The position numbers and the translations under genes are program-made. The notes beneath the pieces were generated by a model that had not been told where the DNA came from, ran no database searches, and saw only the letters and a program-made list of their open reading frames with translations. From positions 1 to 64,000 of the forward strand of contig NZ_CABPSH010000012.1 in NCBI RefSeq assembly GCF_902459725.1: a stretch of 64,000 nt of DNA, read 5' to 3'. This document shows positions 16,472 to 25,759 of the stretch, in pieces. Positions within the stretch are counted from its first letter, which is position 1. Each line of letters starts with the position of its first letter. This stretch comes from Pandoraea eparura. GTDB taxonomy: Bacteria; Pseudomonadota; Gammaproteobacteria; Burkholderiales; Burkholderiaceae.

Positions 16472-17377
16472 ATGGTCGATCACGAATTGACCGGGGCGTT
16501 TGCGCCCGTCGTCACGCCGTTTCAGGCGGATATGACGCCGGATGCCCCCCGTTTTCTCGCGCATTGCGAATGGTTGCTTTCACACGACGTGGGCCTGGCC
16601 CCGTTTGGTACGAACAGCGAAGCGAATTCTCTCGACGCCGGCGAACGCATGGCGTTGCTCGATCACCTGGTCGACAACGGTCTCGACGTGCGGCGCATGC
16701 TGCCCGGCACCGGCTGCTGCTCGTTGCCCGAGACCGTTACGCTCACGCGGCATGCAGTCGAGCGCGGCTGCGCGGGGGTACTCATGCTGCCGCCGTTCTT
16801 CTACAAAGGCGTCACCGACGACGGCTTGTATGACTACTACGCGCGTGTGATCGATCAGGTGAACGATGCGCGTTTGCGGCTGTACCTCTATCACATCCCG
16901 GCGCTCTCGGGCGTGCCCATCACGCTACCGGTGATCGAGCGGCTCAGGCGCAACTTCCCACAGACGGTAGCGGGCATCAAGGACAGCTCGGGTGACTGGA
17001 ATCACCTGAATGCGATGCTCGACGCCTTCCCGGGATTCGGCATCTTTCCAGCGTCGGAGTCGTTGGTGTCGCGTGCGTCGGCCAAGGGCGCGAAGGGCTG
17101 CATTTCCGCGACGGTCAACATCAATGCGCCCATGATCGGGCGGTTGTGTCGCGAGTGGGCGGGAGACTCCGGTGCGGCGCTCCAGGCGCAGGCGGACGTC
17201 GTTCGCGGCATCGTGCAGTCGTTCCCGATGATTCCAGCGCTCAAGGCGGTGCTGGCGTCGCATCGCGACGATCCCACGTGGGCACGCGTGCGCGCGCCGC
17301 TCACGCCACTGACGAGCGACCAACACGCGCGGCTGCATGCGCAGTTGGCCGCTTGCGGTTTTACGTTGGCAGGGTAA
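16472..17377 (+). CDS. dihydrodipicolinate synthase/N-acetylneuraminate lyase family aldolase
   Basis: A 301-residue class I aldolase-fold protein. The Schiff-base lysine is K170 in AGIKDSSGD and the catalytic Tyr is Y140 in YLYHIP. The usual GTTGE motif is GTNSE, which argues against lysine biosynthesis and for a catabolic pyruvate aldolase or hydratase-aldolase. It follows the esterase after 136 bases, with CTCCCTCCCTTTAGGA just upstream. In an extradiol pathway such an enzyme could release pyruvate; this is inference from context. Confidence 0.85.
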   Translation: MVDHELTGAFAPVVTPFQADMTPDAPRFLAHCEWLLSHDVGLAPFGTNSEANSLDAGERMALLDHLVDNGLDVRRMLPGTGCCSLPETVTLTRHAVERGCAGVLMLPPFFYKGVTDDGLYDYYARVIDQVNDARLRLYLYHIPALSGVPITLPVIERLRRNFPQTVAGIKDSSGDWNHLNAMLDAFPGFGIFPASESLVSRASAKGAKGCISATVNINAPMIGRLCREWAGDSGAALQAQADVVRGIVQSFPMIPALKAVLASHRDDPTWARVRAPLTPLTSDQHARLHAQLAACGFTLAG

Positions 17378-17383
17378 GCCGAC

Positions 17384-18745
17384 ATGCGCGGCACGTTGCG
17401 GTATCCCGGGTCACGTCGCGGCTGGCCGTGTGCGGGCGCGGCACGGGCCCAGGCGGGGATTGCGGGCACGAGGCGGGCGGCGGCATTGGGGCTCACGCTG
17501 GCGCTGGGTCTGGGCGCTTGCGAGGCGACATACGCCCAGGTGCAAGTCTACGGCCACCTCACGCCGATGACCGACTGGGTCAGCGTGAGCGGGCGTCAGG
17601 CGAGCGCGTCTGCGCCGCGTCCGACCCAGGCGCCGTCGGGGGCGATCCATGCGCCGACAGCGAACGGCGCGCGCATGCTGTCGAGCATTTCGTACTTCGG
17701 CATGCGCGGCAAGGAGGATCTTGGTGGCGGGTATGCCGCGATCTGGCAGATCGAGACGCCCGTCGCGCTCGACGGCAAATCGACGGGCAGCATCGCGGGA
17801 CGCAATACGAATGTGGGCCTGGCCGGGCCGTTCGGCACGGCGTTTCTGGGCAACTGGGACACGCCATATCAATGGTCGACGCTCGCGGTCGGCTCGCCGG
17901 TGCGCAATCCATACACCGGTGACCTGAGCACGATCCTGAGCAATCCCGGTTTCAACGTGCCGAACACGACGACGCAATCGGGGCGCCTGGGCAGTCCGGC
18001 CGATGCCACGTTCAATCGTCGGCAGGGCAACAGCCTTCAGTACTGGACACCGACGTGGGCGGGGCTGCATCTGCGGTTCTCGTACTCGCCGTCCAACAGC
18101 AAGGTCGTCACACCGGCGGGCGAGATCTCGCCACAGGTGTTCGGCGCCGGACTGGAGTACCTGAACGGCCCGCTGCGCGTGCGTTATGCGTACGCGCTGC
18201 ACAAGGACTACTTCGGGCTGGCGTGGCTAGGCTCGCCGTCGTCGGCCAATCCGTCCAATGCCGGCTCGCGTGCCACCGGCTCGCGCGACGACGCGCACAA
18301 GCTGCTGATCGTCTTCACCTATGCGCAAACCAAGTGGGTCGCGGGCTGGGACCGGCTGACCTACCGCACGAACGACGGTACCGCCGGCAATCTCAACCGC
18401 TACCGGCGTGATGCCTTCTACGCCATGGTCCAGCACTGGTTTGGCGGCGGACGTCATTCGGTCTGGCTCGGCGGGGGCTACGCGATGAACGGCGCGTGTT
18501 CACGCACGGGCGGGGCGTCGTGCAGTACCGACGGGCTCGGCGCGACGCAGCTCAATCTCGGTTACCGCTACGACTTTTCGCGGCGCACCGACGTGTACGT
18601 CGCCTATTACCAGGTCATCAATCGCGCCTGGGGCAGCTATGGCGTGTCGCCGCGCCCGACGCTCAGCGCGGGCGCGACGGGCGCAAGCGCACCGCCGGGC
18701 GCGCATTACCGAGGCATCGGCTTCGGCATCGAACACAGCTTTTAA
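17384..18745 (+). CDS. outer-membrane porin (second porin of the block)
   Basis: A 453-residue porin of the Burkholderia type, longer than the first porin. A long signal region precedes mature sequence starting near AQVQVYGHLTPM. The barrel has typical segments (YFGMRGKEDLGGGYAAIWQI, NLGYRYDFSRRTDVYVAYY) and the terminal aromatic in GIEHSF. The start is six bases after the aldolase stop, so the two are probably co-transcribed. The listed ATG gives an unusually long leader (about 46 residues); an internal start is possible. Confidence 0.85.
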   Translation: MRGTLRYPGSRRGWPCAGAARAQAGIAGTRRAAALGLTLALGLGACEATYAQVQVYGHLTPMTDWVSVSGRQASASAPRPTQAPSGAIHAPTANGARMLSSISYFGMRGKEDLGGGYAAIWQIETPVALDGKSTGSIAGRNTNVGLAGPFGTAFLGNWDTPYQWSTLAVGSPVRNPYTGDLSTILSNPGFNVPNTTTQSGRLGSPADATFNRRQGNSLQYWTPTWAGLHLRFSYSPSNSKVVTPAGEISPQVFGAGLEYLNGPLRVRYAYALHKDYFGLAWLGSPSSANPSNAGSRATGSRDDAHKLLIVFTYAQTKWVAGWDRLTYRTNDGTAGNLNRYRRDAFYAMVQHWFGGGRHSVWLGGGYAMNGACSRTGGASCSTDGLGATQLNLGYRYDFSRRTDVYVAYYQVINRAWGSYGVSPRPTLSAGATGASAPPGAHYRGIGFGIEHSF

Positions 18746-18775
18746 ACACCACCATCCGACTCACAGGAGACGAAA

Positions 18776-20173
18776 TTGAAGACGACACAAGCGGGCTTCG
18801 ACAGCATTGTCGAGCGAGAAAAGGGGCTGCATCGCGGCCTGAGCAGCGGGCAATTGTCGATGATTGCCATTGGCGGTGCGATTGGCACGGGCCTCTTCCT
18901 GGGCAGTGCGTTCGCCATCGGCTTTGCCGGACCGAGCGTGCTGGTGAGCTATGCGATTGGCGGCCTGATTGCGCTGCTGCTGATGGGGTGTCTGGCGGAG
19001 ATGACCGTGGCGCACCCGACCTCCGGGTCGTTCGGCGCCTATGCGGAGCACTACATCGGACCGCTGGCCGGCTTCCTGGTGCGTTACGGGTATTGGTCGT
19101 CGATCGTGTTTGCGGTCGGTACCGAGGTCACGGCGATCGCTGTCTACATGAAGTACTGGTTTCCGGCGGTGCCCGGCTGGTATTGGATCGTCGGCTTTTC
19201 TGCCGGACTGATCGGCATCAACGCGGCGAGTGTGAAGGTGTTCGGCGCGGTCGAGTATGGGTTCTCGATGCTCAAGATCGCGGCCATCGTCGTGTTCCTG
19301 ATCCTCGGTGCCTACGTGGTGTTTCGGGCGCCGGTGGACAGCGGCATCGGGTTGGCCAACTACACGTCGCACGGCGGATTCTTCCCGAAGGGGGCGTGGG
19401 GCATGTGGGTCGCGGTGATCGTGTCGATCTTCAGCTATCTGAGTATCGAGATGATCGCCGTGGCGGCCGGCGAGGCGCAGGACCCGCAACGGGCGATCAC
19501 GCGCGCTTTCCGGGCGACGATGTTCCGTCTGGTGTTCTTCTACTTGCTGACGCTTGCGCTGACGCTTGCCATCGTGCCGTGGAATGCCGCGGGGGAAGAT
19601 GGCAGCCCGTTCGTCAAGGTGATGGCCGCGACGCACATACCGGGGGCGGCGGGGGTGATCAACCTGGTGATTCTGGTGGCCGCGCTCTCCGCGATGAACA
19701 GTCAGCTCTACATCACCACGCGGATGATGTTCAGTCTGTCGCGGGCCGGGTACGCGCCGCGCCGGTTCGGCGAGGTGAGTCGCAACGGCGTACCGGTCGC
19801 GGCGCTCATGCTCTCGACCATCGGCATTGGGTTGGCGGTCGCGCTCAACGTGTTCGTGCCGAAGGCGTCGTTCACGCTGATGATGTCCGTGTCGATGTTC
19901 GGCGCGATGTTTACGTGGCTGATGATCTTCGTCACGCACCTGTACTTCCGCCGTGCGCATGAGGCGTCGAAGCTGAGCTTTCGCATGTGGGGTTATCCGT
20001 ATGCGAGCCTGGCGGGCGCGCTGCTCATGCTGGCGACACTCGTGACTACCTATTTCACCGACGAATTCCGCCTGACGCTGGTCTACGGCGTGCCGTTTGT
20101 CGTGGCGCTGTCGGTGATTTATGCGGTGTGGTATCGCCGGCGCGCGGACGTGGCGGCGGCGCAGACGCAATAA
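18776..20173 (+). CDS. amino acid permease, APC superfamily
   Basis: A 465-residue inner-membrane transporter with about twelve hydrophobic segments and the APC signature IAIGGAIGTGLFLGSAFAIG in the first one. The start is TTG preceded by CAGGAGACGAAA; no in-frame ATG gives a better N-terminus. It lies 30 bases downstream of the porin on the same strand and closes the rightward block. The family carries amino acids or amines such as GABA and proline, so the catabolised compound or a product may be amino-acid-like. The hut permease in this window also uses a TTG start. Confidence 0.9.
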   Translation: MKTTQAGFDSIVEREKGLHRGLSSGQLSMIAIGGAIGTGLFLGSAFAIGFAGPSVLVSYAIGGLIALLLMGCLAEMTVAHPTSGSFGAYAEHYIGPLAGFLVRYGYWSSIVFAVGTEVTAIAVYMKYWFPAVPGWYWIVGFSAGLIGINAASVKVFGAVEYGFSMLKIAAIVVFLILGAYVVFRAPVDSGIGLANYTSHGGFFPKGAWGMWVAVIVSIFSYLSIEMIAVAAGEAQDPQRAITRAFRATMFRLVFFYLLTLALTLAIVPWNAAGEDGSPFVKVMAATHIPGAAGVINLVILVAALSAMNSQLYITTRMMFSLSRAGYAPRRFGEVSRNGVPVAALMLSTIGIGLAVALNVFVPKASFTLMMSVSMFGAMFTWLMIFVTHLYFRRAHEASKLSFRMWGYPYASLAGALLMLATLVTTYFTDEFRLTLVYGVPFVVALSVIYAVWYRRRADVAAAQTQ

Positions 20174-20201
20174 GCCGCGACCGCCGTTGTGCGTCGGCTT
20201 A
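20171..20201. terminator. short inverted repeat spanning two convergent stop codons
   Basis: TAAGCCG at 20171-20177 and CGGCTTA at 20195-20201 form a 7-bp stem containing the stop codons of both convergent genes. There is no T-tract, so a weak bidirectional terminator is only a possibility. Confidence 0.35.
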
Positions 20202-21527
20202 CCGTTCCCGTCCGGCGCGGTGCTTCTGATAGTGAATCGCGCAGAGGATCGCCACGCGTCGGATCGGCTCGGGCGGCAGCCACGTCGGCCGCTCGAACCC
20301 CAGCGCATCGGCGAGTTCGGGCGACTGCTGGCCGCAGGCCATCTCGCCGAGCAGCTTGCCGAACATGCTGCCCTTGAGCACTCCCGCGCCATTGCAACCG
20401 AGCGAGGCGAACAGGCCCTTGCGGATCTCGCCGAAGTAGAGCGCACCATTGCGAGTGAGCGCCGTCACACCGCCCCAGACAAACGCGAACTTGTGCGAGT
20501 CCATCTGAGGATAGCGACGCCGATACGCGTCGGTGAGCATGGCGCTCACCTCGGCCATCGGACGTTCCTTCTCGTACGAATAGGCGCTGCGCACGACAAA
20601 ACGGCCGCCGTGGGTCTTGCGCAGCGTCGTGCCGAGCCGATTGGCCGGGATCACGCCCCATTCGCGCGCGGGGCCGAGCTTGGCCAACTCGTCGGCGGGC
20701 AGCACCTGGGTCATGGCCGCGTACGTGTAGATCGTGAAGACGCGGTCGCGCGCCAGACCGAGCTTGCGCGCGAAGCCGTTGTTCGCGACGATGACTTGCG
20801 CTGCCCTCAGCTGCGTGCGCGCCGTCGTCACGGTGAAGGGGCCGGTGCCGTCGAGCGACATGACAGGCTCGTTTTCCCACAGCCGGACGTTGGCGGGCAG
20901 GCTATCTGCCAGACCGCGCACGAGCGCGGCAGGCTGCACGAAGACATTGTTGTCCGAGTGATAGCCGTAGCCGTAATAGTCGGTGCCGATCTCGCTTTGC
21001 AGGGCATCGCGCGACAGTTCCCGGTAAGGCACCCCCCATTCGCGATACTGTGCGAGCGTGTCGCGCAGGCGCTGCTCACCATCGGGCGTGGCGGCCGCGT
21101 GGTACTTGCCGACCGGGTTCCAGTCGCAGTCGATGCCATGTGTGGTGACGAGTTCATGCAGCCACTTCAGGCCGATGTCATAAAGCCGGATCTGCTTGCG
21201 CGCGACCTCCATGGGGCTGCCGTGCCCGCCCATGCCCGTGTTGTGCGGGAGGTTGATGAGAAAGCCCGAATTGCGGCCTGCGGAACCATTGCCGACCGTG
21301 GTGGCGTCGATCACAAGCACCGACGCCTCGGGACGCAGTTCCGCGACGCGCCGTGCGGCGGCCAGTCCGGTAAACCCCGCACCGATGACGATGACGTCGA
21401 AGCTGCGGGCGATGGGCGGCTGCGTATGCGGCATGCGCGCCGGCAGCAGGGCGTTCCAGCCGGCCCCCGCCTGATAAGCCGGGGAAGTGTTCCGCGCGTC
21501 GCGGGAGGAAGTGACTTGATTGGACAT
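20199..21527 (-). CDS. FAD-dependent amine/D-amino-acid-type oxidoreductase
   Basis: A 442-residue flavoprotein of the DAO family (PuuB/DadA-like). The FAD-binding motif VIGAGFTGLAAARRVAEL lies at about residues 47-64, followed by GNGSAGRNSGF, typical of gamma-glutamylputrescine oxidases. A C-terminal FAD contact is likely in GCNGAGVLKGSMFG. It is the last gene of a leftward operon after an ABC importer, so it may oxidise an imported amine. The substrate is not determined by sequence. Confidence 0.88.
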   Translation of the reverse strand: MSNQVTSSRDARNTSPAYQAGAGWNALLPARMPHTQPPIARSFDVIVIGAGFTGLAAARRVAELRPEASVLVIDATTVGNGSAGRNSGFLINLPHNTGMGGHGSPMEVARKQIRLYDIGLKWLHELVTTHGIDCDWNPVGKYHAAATPDGEQRLRDTLAQYREWGVPYRELSRDALQSEIGTDYYGYGYHSDNNVFVQPAALVRGLADSLPANVRLWENEPVMSLDGTGPFTVTTARTQLRAAQVIVANNGFARKLGLARDRVFTIYTYAAMTQVLPADELAKLGPAREWGVIPANRLGTTLRKTHGGRFVVRSAYSYEKERPMAEVSAMLTDAYRRRYPQMDSHKFAFVWGGVTALTRNGALYFGEIRKGLFASLGCNGAGVLKGSMFGKLLGEMACGQQSPELADALGFERPTWLPPEPIRRVAILCAIHYQKHRAGRER

Positions 21528-21557
21528 GACGATAGAAGGACGGGGGCTTGCCGAGCG

Positions 21558-22400
21558 TTATGCGGCCTGGCTTTCCAGGCTGCGCATGACTTCGGTTTGC
21601 ACGGTGTTCCAGATTTGCGACTTGAGTTCGTTGTAGCGCGGTGAGAGCTGAACCTGGGCGTCGCGCGGCATCGGTAGATCATTCGGCAGGTCGCAGGCCA
21701 CCCGCCCCGGCCGCGCGCTCATGATCACCATGCGCGTCGACAGCATCAGGGCTTCATCAATGGAGTGCGTGATGAAGACGATGGTCTTGCCGCTCTTCTG
21801 ATAGATCTGGAGCAACTCTTCCTGCAGCACCTGACGCGTCATCGCATCGAGTGCGGCAAACGGCTCGTCGAGCAGAATCACGTCCGGGTCGTTCGCGAGC
21901 ACACGGGCGATCGACACGCGTTGACGCATCCCGCCCGAGAGCGCCTTCGGATAGCGATCCTCGAAGCCCTTCAGTCCAACCATCTCGATGAAGCGTCGTG
22001 CCGTGGCGTAGCGGGTCGCCTTGTCGATGCCCTTCATCTTCAGGCCGAACGCCACGTTATCGAGCACGCTCAGCCAGGGGAACAGCGCGTACTGCTGGAA
22101 AACCATGCCGCAATGCGGGTCGATGCCCTTGACCTCGCGGCCGTTCACGCGGATGTGCCCGGTTGTCGGGGCATCGAAGCCCGTGATGAGGTTGAGCAGC
22201 GTCGACTTGCCGCAGCCCGATGCCCCGAGCAGCACCACGAACTCGCCGCGGGCGATATTCATGTCCACGCGCTCGAGTGCCTGAAAATCGCCGTAACGCT
22301 TCGACACGCCATCGATGGCGATCATGGTCTCGGCGTGGCTTGCTGACGCGGCACCGGACGTGTGCGCCGCCCCCACGTGGGAATCGATTCGGTCGTTCAT
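21558..22400 (-). CDS. ABC transporter ATP-binding protein (SsuB/TauB-like)
   Basis: A 280-residue ATPase with Walker A GASGCGKST, signature LSGGMRQR, Walker B VILLDEPFAALDAMTRQVL and H-loop ITHSIDEA. The start MNDRIDSH overlaps the upstream permease stop by four bases. A much longer open frame continues upstream to 23225, but that part only shadows the permease. A C-terminal extension of about 30 residues follows the family core. Confidence 0.95.
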   Translation of the reverse strand: MNDRIDSHVGAAHTSGAASASHAETMIAIDGVSKRYGDFQALERVDMNIARGEFVVLLGASGCGKSTLLNLITGFDAPTTGHIRVNGREVKGIDPHCGMVFQQYALFPWLSVLDNVAFGLKMKGIDKATRYATARRFIEMVGLKGFEDRYPKALSGGMRQRVSIARVLANDPDVILLDEPFAALDAMTRQVLQEELLQIYQKSGKTIVFITHSIDEALMLSTRMVIMSARPGRVACDLPNDLPMPRDAQVQLSPRYNELKSQIWNTVQTEVMRSLESQAA

Positions 22401-23164
22401 GCCTGCCACCTCAATACCTTGCGCTCGATGGCGCGAAATACGATATCCGTCACCAGCACGGTGACGCTGATCATCACCATGCCGAGCACGACCACTTCCG
22501 TCTGGAAGAACTCCTTGCCGTTCATGATGAGAAAGCCCAATCCCTCGCGCGCGGCAACAAGTTCGGCGGAGATCACGCACGTCCAGGACAGGCCGAGAAT
22601 GATCTTCATCCCGCTGAGAATCTGCGGCAGACTCGCGGGCAGGATCACCTCTCGCATGACCTGCGCGTTGCTTGCCCCCAGGTTCTTCGCGGCGCGGATG
22701 AGCAGCGGATCGACATTGCGCGTGGCTTCGATGACATAGACGAGCGCCGGGGCGAACGTCCCCATGAACACGATGCTGTACTTCTGCGTCTCCGAGATGC
22801 CGAACCACAGTAGGGAGAGCGGAATCCAGCTCATCGAAGGCAGCGGTCGCAGGAACGACAGAATCGGGTCGAACGCCGCGCGGGCGTAGCTCGACGTGCC
22901 GAGCACGATCCCCAGCGGAATGGCCACCACGGTCGCGGCAATGAAGCCCGTCATCACGCGACGGGCAGAGGCGAGCACGTTCGCGAGCAGCGTACCGTCG
23001 GACAACATGGAAACGATGCGCCCGCCGACGGCCGACGGGGGAGGCAGGAACAGGGGGTCGACGATCCCGCTGCGGCAGGCCGCTTCCCAAGCAAGCAGGA
23101 AGACGACCACGGACACAAACCCCACAGCCAGCAGCGTGGCGCGGGACGGTTGATGATGACTCAC
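22397..23164 (-). CDS. ABC transporter permease (SsuC/TauC-like)
   Basis: A 255-residue inner-membrane protein with about six hydrophobic segments and the coupling loop LIRAAKNLGASNAQVMREVI. The start is GTG at 23164, chosen for GAGGAG eight bases upstream; the open frame to 23335 adds residues unlike the family. It is coupled to the ATPase by an ATGA overlap. Confidence 0.92.
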   Translation of the reverse strand: MSHHQPSRATLLAVGFVSVVVFLLAWEAACRSGIVDPLFLPPPSAVGGRIVSMLSDGTLLANVLASARRVMTGFIAATVVAIPLGIVLGTSSYARAAFDPILSFLRPLPSMSWIPLSLLWFGISETQKYSIVFMGTFAPALVYVIEATRNVDPLLIRAAKNLGASNAQVMREVILPASLPQILSGMKIILGLSWTCVISAELVAAREGLGFLIMNGKEFFQTEVVVLGMVMISVTVLVTDIVFRAIERKVLRWQA

Positions 23165-23234
23165 AATCAGACTCCTCGAGCGTGCGCCGGCACCGCGATG
23201 GACCGGCACCGGCGCACTGATCCATCCGTGGGGC

Positions 23235-24239
23235 TTACAGATACGACGTGTTGATCCACTGGCGCACGGCCGGCGCCTTGTCGATCTGCTTGTACGTGAC
23301 GAGCATCTCCGCCAGCCGTTGCAGGCCGTCGACATAGCTGCCCGGCGCCTTGAGCAACTGCGTTTGCTGGGCGAGGCCGTACCACTCCGCGCCCTTGATC
23401 GTCTCGACCTGATCGAGCGCTGACATGCCGGTCAGCGCAATCAGCGAGCGCGCGGCGTCGTCCGGCTTGTCGCGCAACATCTGGCAGGTATCGAAATACA
23501 CCTTGAGGTACTTTCGAACGGCGTCGGCGTTCTTCTCGGCCCAGGCATTGCGAACGATGAGTACATCGGGGCCCGGCGTGACGTTGTACTTCTTGTAAAG
23601 CGAAAACTGCGTATCGTCGGCCAGCAGCTTCATGCCCGACATGGCGCGGATGCGATTGAACTGCGGCGTCCACGCGGCGGCGGCATCGATCTGGCCCGAT
23701 TGAATCGCGCCGGGCAACTCAGGGGCGGGCACGTTGAGCACCGTGACGTCGTTCGACAGACCGGCGTTACCCAGCAGATCGAGCACGAGCAGGTGCGCGC
23801 TCGAGGCGAACGTGACGCCTAGCTTCTTGCCCTTGAGGTCCTGCAACGAATTCACTCCCTCGCGCACGAACAGCCCCTCGACGCGGCCGAAGCTCTCCGG
23901 TACCGCGACGATCGAGAAGTGTTTGGCGCCGCGCGCCATCAGCGCGAGCGCCGACACGATGCCGGTACAGGCGATATCGATGCCGCCTGAGAGCACCGCG
24001 CTCATGCGCGCCGACGAGGTGCCGAACGACTGCCATTGCTGGTCGATGCCTGAGGCGGCGAGCGCCCCCGACTTCATGGCGAGGTAGGCCGGGTAGTGGC
24101 CCAGCCATGCCGAACCGCCATACTGAACCGGGGTCGCGTTCGCCGCACGGGCGATACCCGGGAGGGACAGACCGCCCGCGGCGGCGGCGGCCGACAGGGC
24201 GGCACCGGTGTGAAGGAAGTTGCGTCGTGACAGGTTCAT
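23235..24239 (-). CDS. ABC transporter substrate-binding protein (SsuA/TauA-like)
   Basis: A 334-residue periplasmic binding protein. The N-terminus carries a twin-arginine-like signal (SRRNFLHTGAALS) and cleavage is likely after ARA. The mature domain has LKGKKLGVTFASSAHLLV and VPAPELPGAIQSGQIDAAAA, typical of nitrate/sulfonate/taurine-type binding proteins. It is followed at 70 bases by the permease. Ligands of this family include sulfonates and amine-containing compounds; the oxidase downstream favours an amine, which is only a guess. Confidence 0.9.
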   Translation of the reverse strand: MNLSRRNFLHTGAALSAAAAAGGLSLPGIARAANATPVQYGGSAWLGHYPAYLAMKSGALAASGIDQQWQSFGTSSARMSAVLSGGIDIACTGIVSALALMARGAKHFSIVAVPESFGRVEGLFVREGVNSLQDLKGKKLGVTFASSAHLLVLDLLGNAGLSNDVTVLNVPAPELPGAIQSGQIDAAAAWTPQFNRIRAMSGMKLLADDTQFSLYKKYNVTPGPDVLIVRNAWAEKNADAVRKYLKVYFDTCQMLRDKPDDAARSLIALTGMSALDQVETIKGAEWYGLAQQTQLLKAPGSYVDGLQRLAEMLVTYKQIDKAPAVRQWINTSYL

Positions 24240-24350
24240 GCGTGTCTCCTTGGTAGGTTATGTGTTATTCGCGTTGAACGATGGGCGCGCTTCAGGTGAA
24301 ATTCATCTGGCCCGGCGCCCGGGGCGGTGGCTGACAATCGTTGACCAGCC

Positions 24351-25319
24351 TCAGCAAAGCGCCAGCCGTTCTCCCAGCCAGGGCATGACGCGGCGCAGTT
24401 CCGGAAAAGCTTCCTGTGCGAGCGCCATGCGCCCGGCGAGAAAGCACTGCGAGGCCATCTCCGAGACTTCGCCCTCGCGCGATACCTGATAGATCGTGCG
24501 CGACAGGGCCGGGCCCGGCAGTGGCAATGCGGCCACCTGCGGCAGCGACGCACGGCCCTGCAACACGCACAGCGGCGTGGCAATCGTAAAGCCGAGGTCG
24601 GCGGCGACCATCGACATCACGACATCCGACGTATCGATTTCGAGATGCATGCGGGGCGAATGGCCGGTGCGGCGCAAGTGCCGTTCGATCACGGCGCCGA
24701 AGTGCGAGCGGCCCGAAAAGCGAATCAGCGGCAACGTGCGGATCAGCTCACTCAGATCGGCCTGCGCCAGATCGGCTTCGCGGGCCTTGGGCACGACGAC
24801 GATGAACGGCTCCGTGAAGATCGGGCGGCGCACCAGGCGCTCCATGTCATGCATCGGATCGCTCGTCACGATCAGATCGAGCTGGCGGGCGAGCAACGCC
24901 TGCGCGTGGCCGTTGGCAAGGCCCGACCAGAGCAGCAGCTCGCTGGTGCTGTCCGACATCTGCCGCACGATGGACGGGCCGACCGTCGCGGCGAACGAAT
25001 CGATCATGCCCACGCGCACGGCGGCACGGCTGGCGACGTCGGCGTCCTGCACCTGTGCGATGAGCCGGTCCATGTCGTCCACGATCTGACGGGCATGGCG
25101 TGAGAGCGCGAGCCCGGCCGGGGTGAGCTTGAGTGGGCGGCGCGACCGATCGAGCACGCGCGTGCCGACCGTCTGCTCGATTTGCGCGATGGCTTGGGAG
25201 ATGGCCGATTGGGTGACGCCCAGGGCATCGGCGGCGACGGAGAGGCTGCCTGCCGACGCGACGGCCTCGAAGATTCGAAGCGATCTGACGTCGAGGTCTG
25301 CGCGCTTTTTCATCGGCAT
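24351..25319 (-). CDS. LysR-family transcriptional regulator
   Basis: A 322-residue LysR protein. The helix-turn-helix covers about residues 10-70 (VRSLRIFEAVASAGSLSVAA, VTQSAISQAIAQIEQTVG). It is the first gene of the leftward set, 111 bases before the binding-protein gene and in the same direction, an arrangement less common than divergent transcription. It probably controls the importer and oxidase. A start two codons later (MKKRADL) is equally possible. Confidence 0.9.
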   Translation of the reverse strand: MPMKKRADLDVRSLRIFEAVASAGSLSVAADALGVTQSAISQAIAQIEQTVGTRVLDRSRRPLKLTPAGLALSRHARQIVDDMDRLIAQVQDADVASRAAVRVGMIDSFAATVGPSIVRQMSDSTSELLLWSGLANGHAQALLARQLDLIVTSDPMHDMERLVRRPIFTEPFIVVVPKAREADLAQADLSELIRTLPLIRFSGRSHFGAVIERHLRRTGHSPRMHLEIDTSDVVMSMVAADLGFTIATPLCVLQGRASLPQVAALPLPGPALSRTIYQVSREGEVSEMASQCFLAGRMALAQEAFPELRRVMPWLGERLALC

Positions 25320-25575
25320 GTCTCCAGTTCGGGCGGTGCGTCTCAGCGGGCGGAAATGGCTTTTCTGGCGCGTCGCGACGAATCGATATAAGAATTTTTA
25401 AGAATTGTAGGGATTGGAGGCCATAAAACAAAATCAACATAAGAAAAACTAATACTTTGTATTAGGGCGAGAGGATTTTGGGCCAAAGGTGGCAACGGGT
25501 GCGGGACGTTCGTCTCGGTGTGTGAAAACCGTGGGCATTAGACGGAGGAGGTATCGGAGGAGGGCGTGGGGCGAG

Positions 25576-25638
25576 GCGGTGCGGTGAGCGGCGGTGCGGT
25601 GAGAGGAGGTGGGGTGAGAGGAGGTGGGGAGGTGAGAG
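25576..25638. repeat. G-rich 15-bp tandem array
   Basis: Four units of about 15 bases based on GMGGTGSGGTGAGMG; the last unit has a three-base insertion. The plus strand is almost free of C in the second half and could fold into G-quartets. Confidence 0.75.
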
Positions 25639-25711
25639 AGACGGACCGGGGCCCCTTTCTGCAGCGAGTTGGGTCTATGTCTGAGAGGCGGAAAGGGGCT
25701 CCGGTCCGTCT
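25639..25711. repeat. large inverted repeat, 21-bp arms
   Basis: Arms 25639-25659 and 25691-25711 are complementary with a single mismatch and enclose a 31-base loop. The arms run AGACGGACC... and ...GGTCCGTCT. The element starts about 105 bases after the hutG stop in the hut direction. There is no T-tract on either side, so it may be a processing or attenuating stem rather than a simple terminator. Confidence 0.8.
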
Positions 25712-25723
25712 GACTGTGGGAGT

Positions 25724-25759
25724 GTGAAGCGGGTGAAGTGGGTGAAGTGGGTGAAGCGG
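25724..25759. repeat. 9-bp tandem array, four units
   Basis: Four contiguous copies of GTGAAGYGG (C, T, T, C at the variable base), just downstream of hutG. The unit length equals that of the array at 5093-5146. Confidence 0.85.

Noticed and set aside
21558-23225. A 555-codon fusion of permease and ATPase
   Set aside because: The N-terminal half is out of frame with the permease gene; the true genes overlap by four bases with separate starts.
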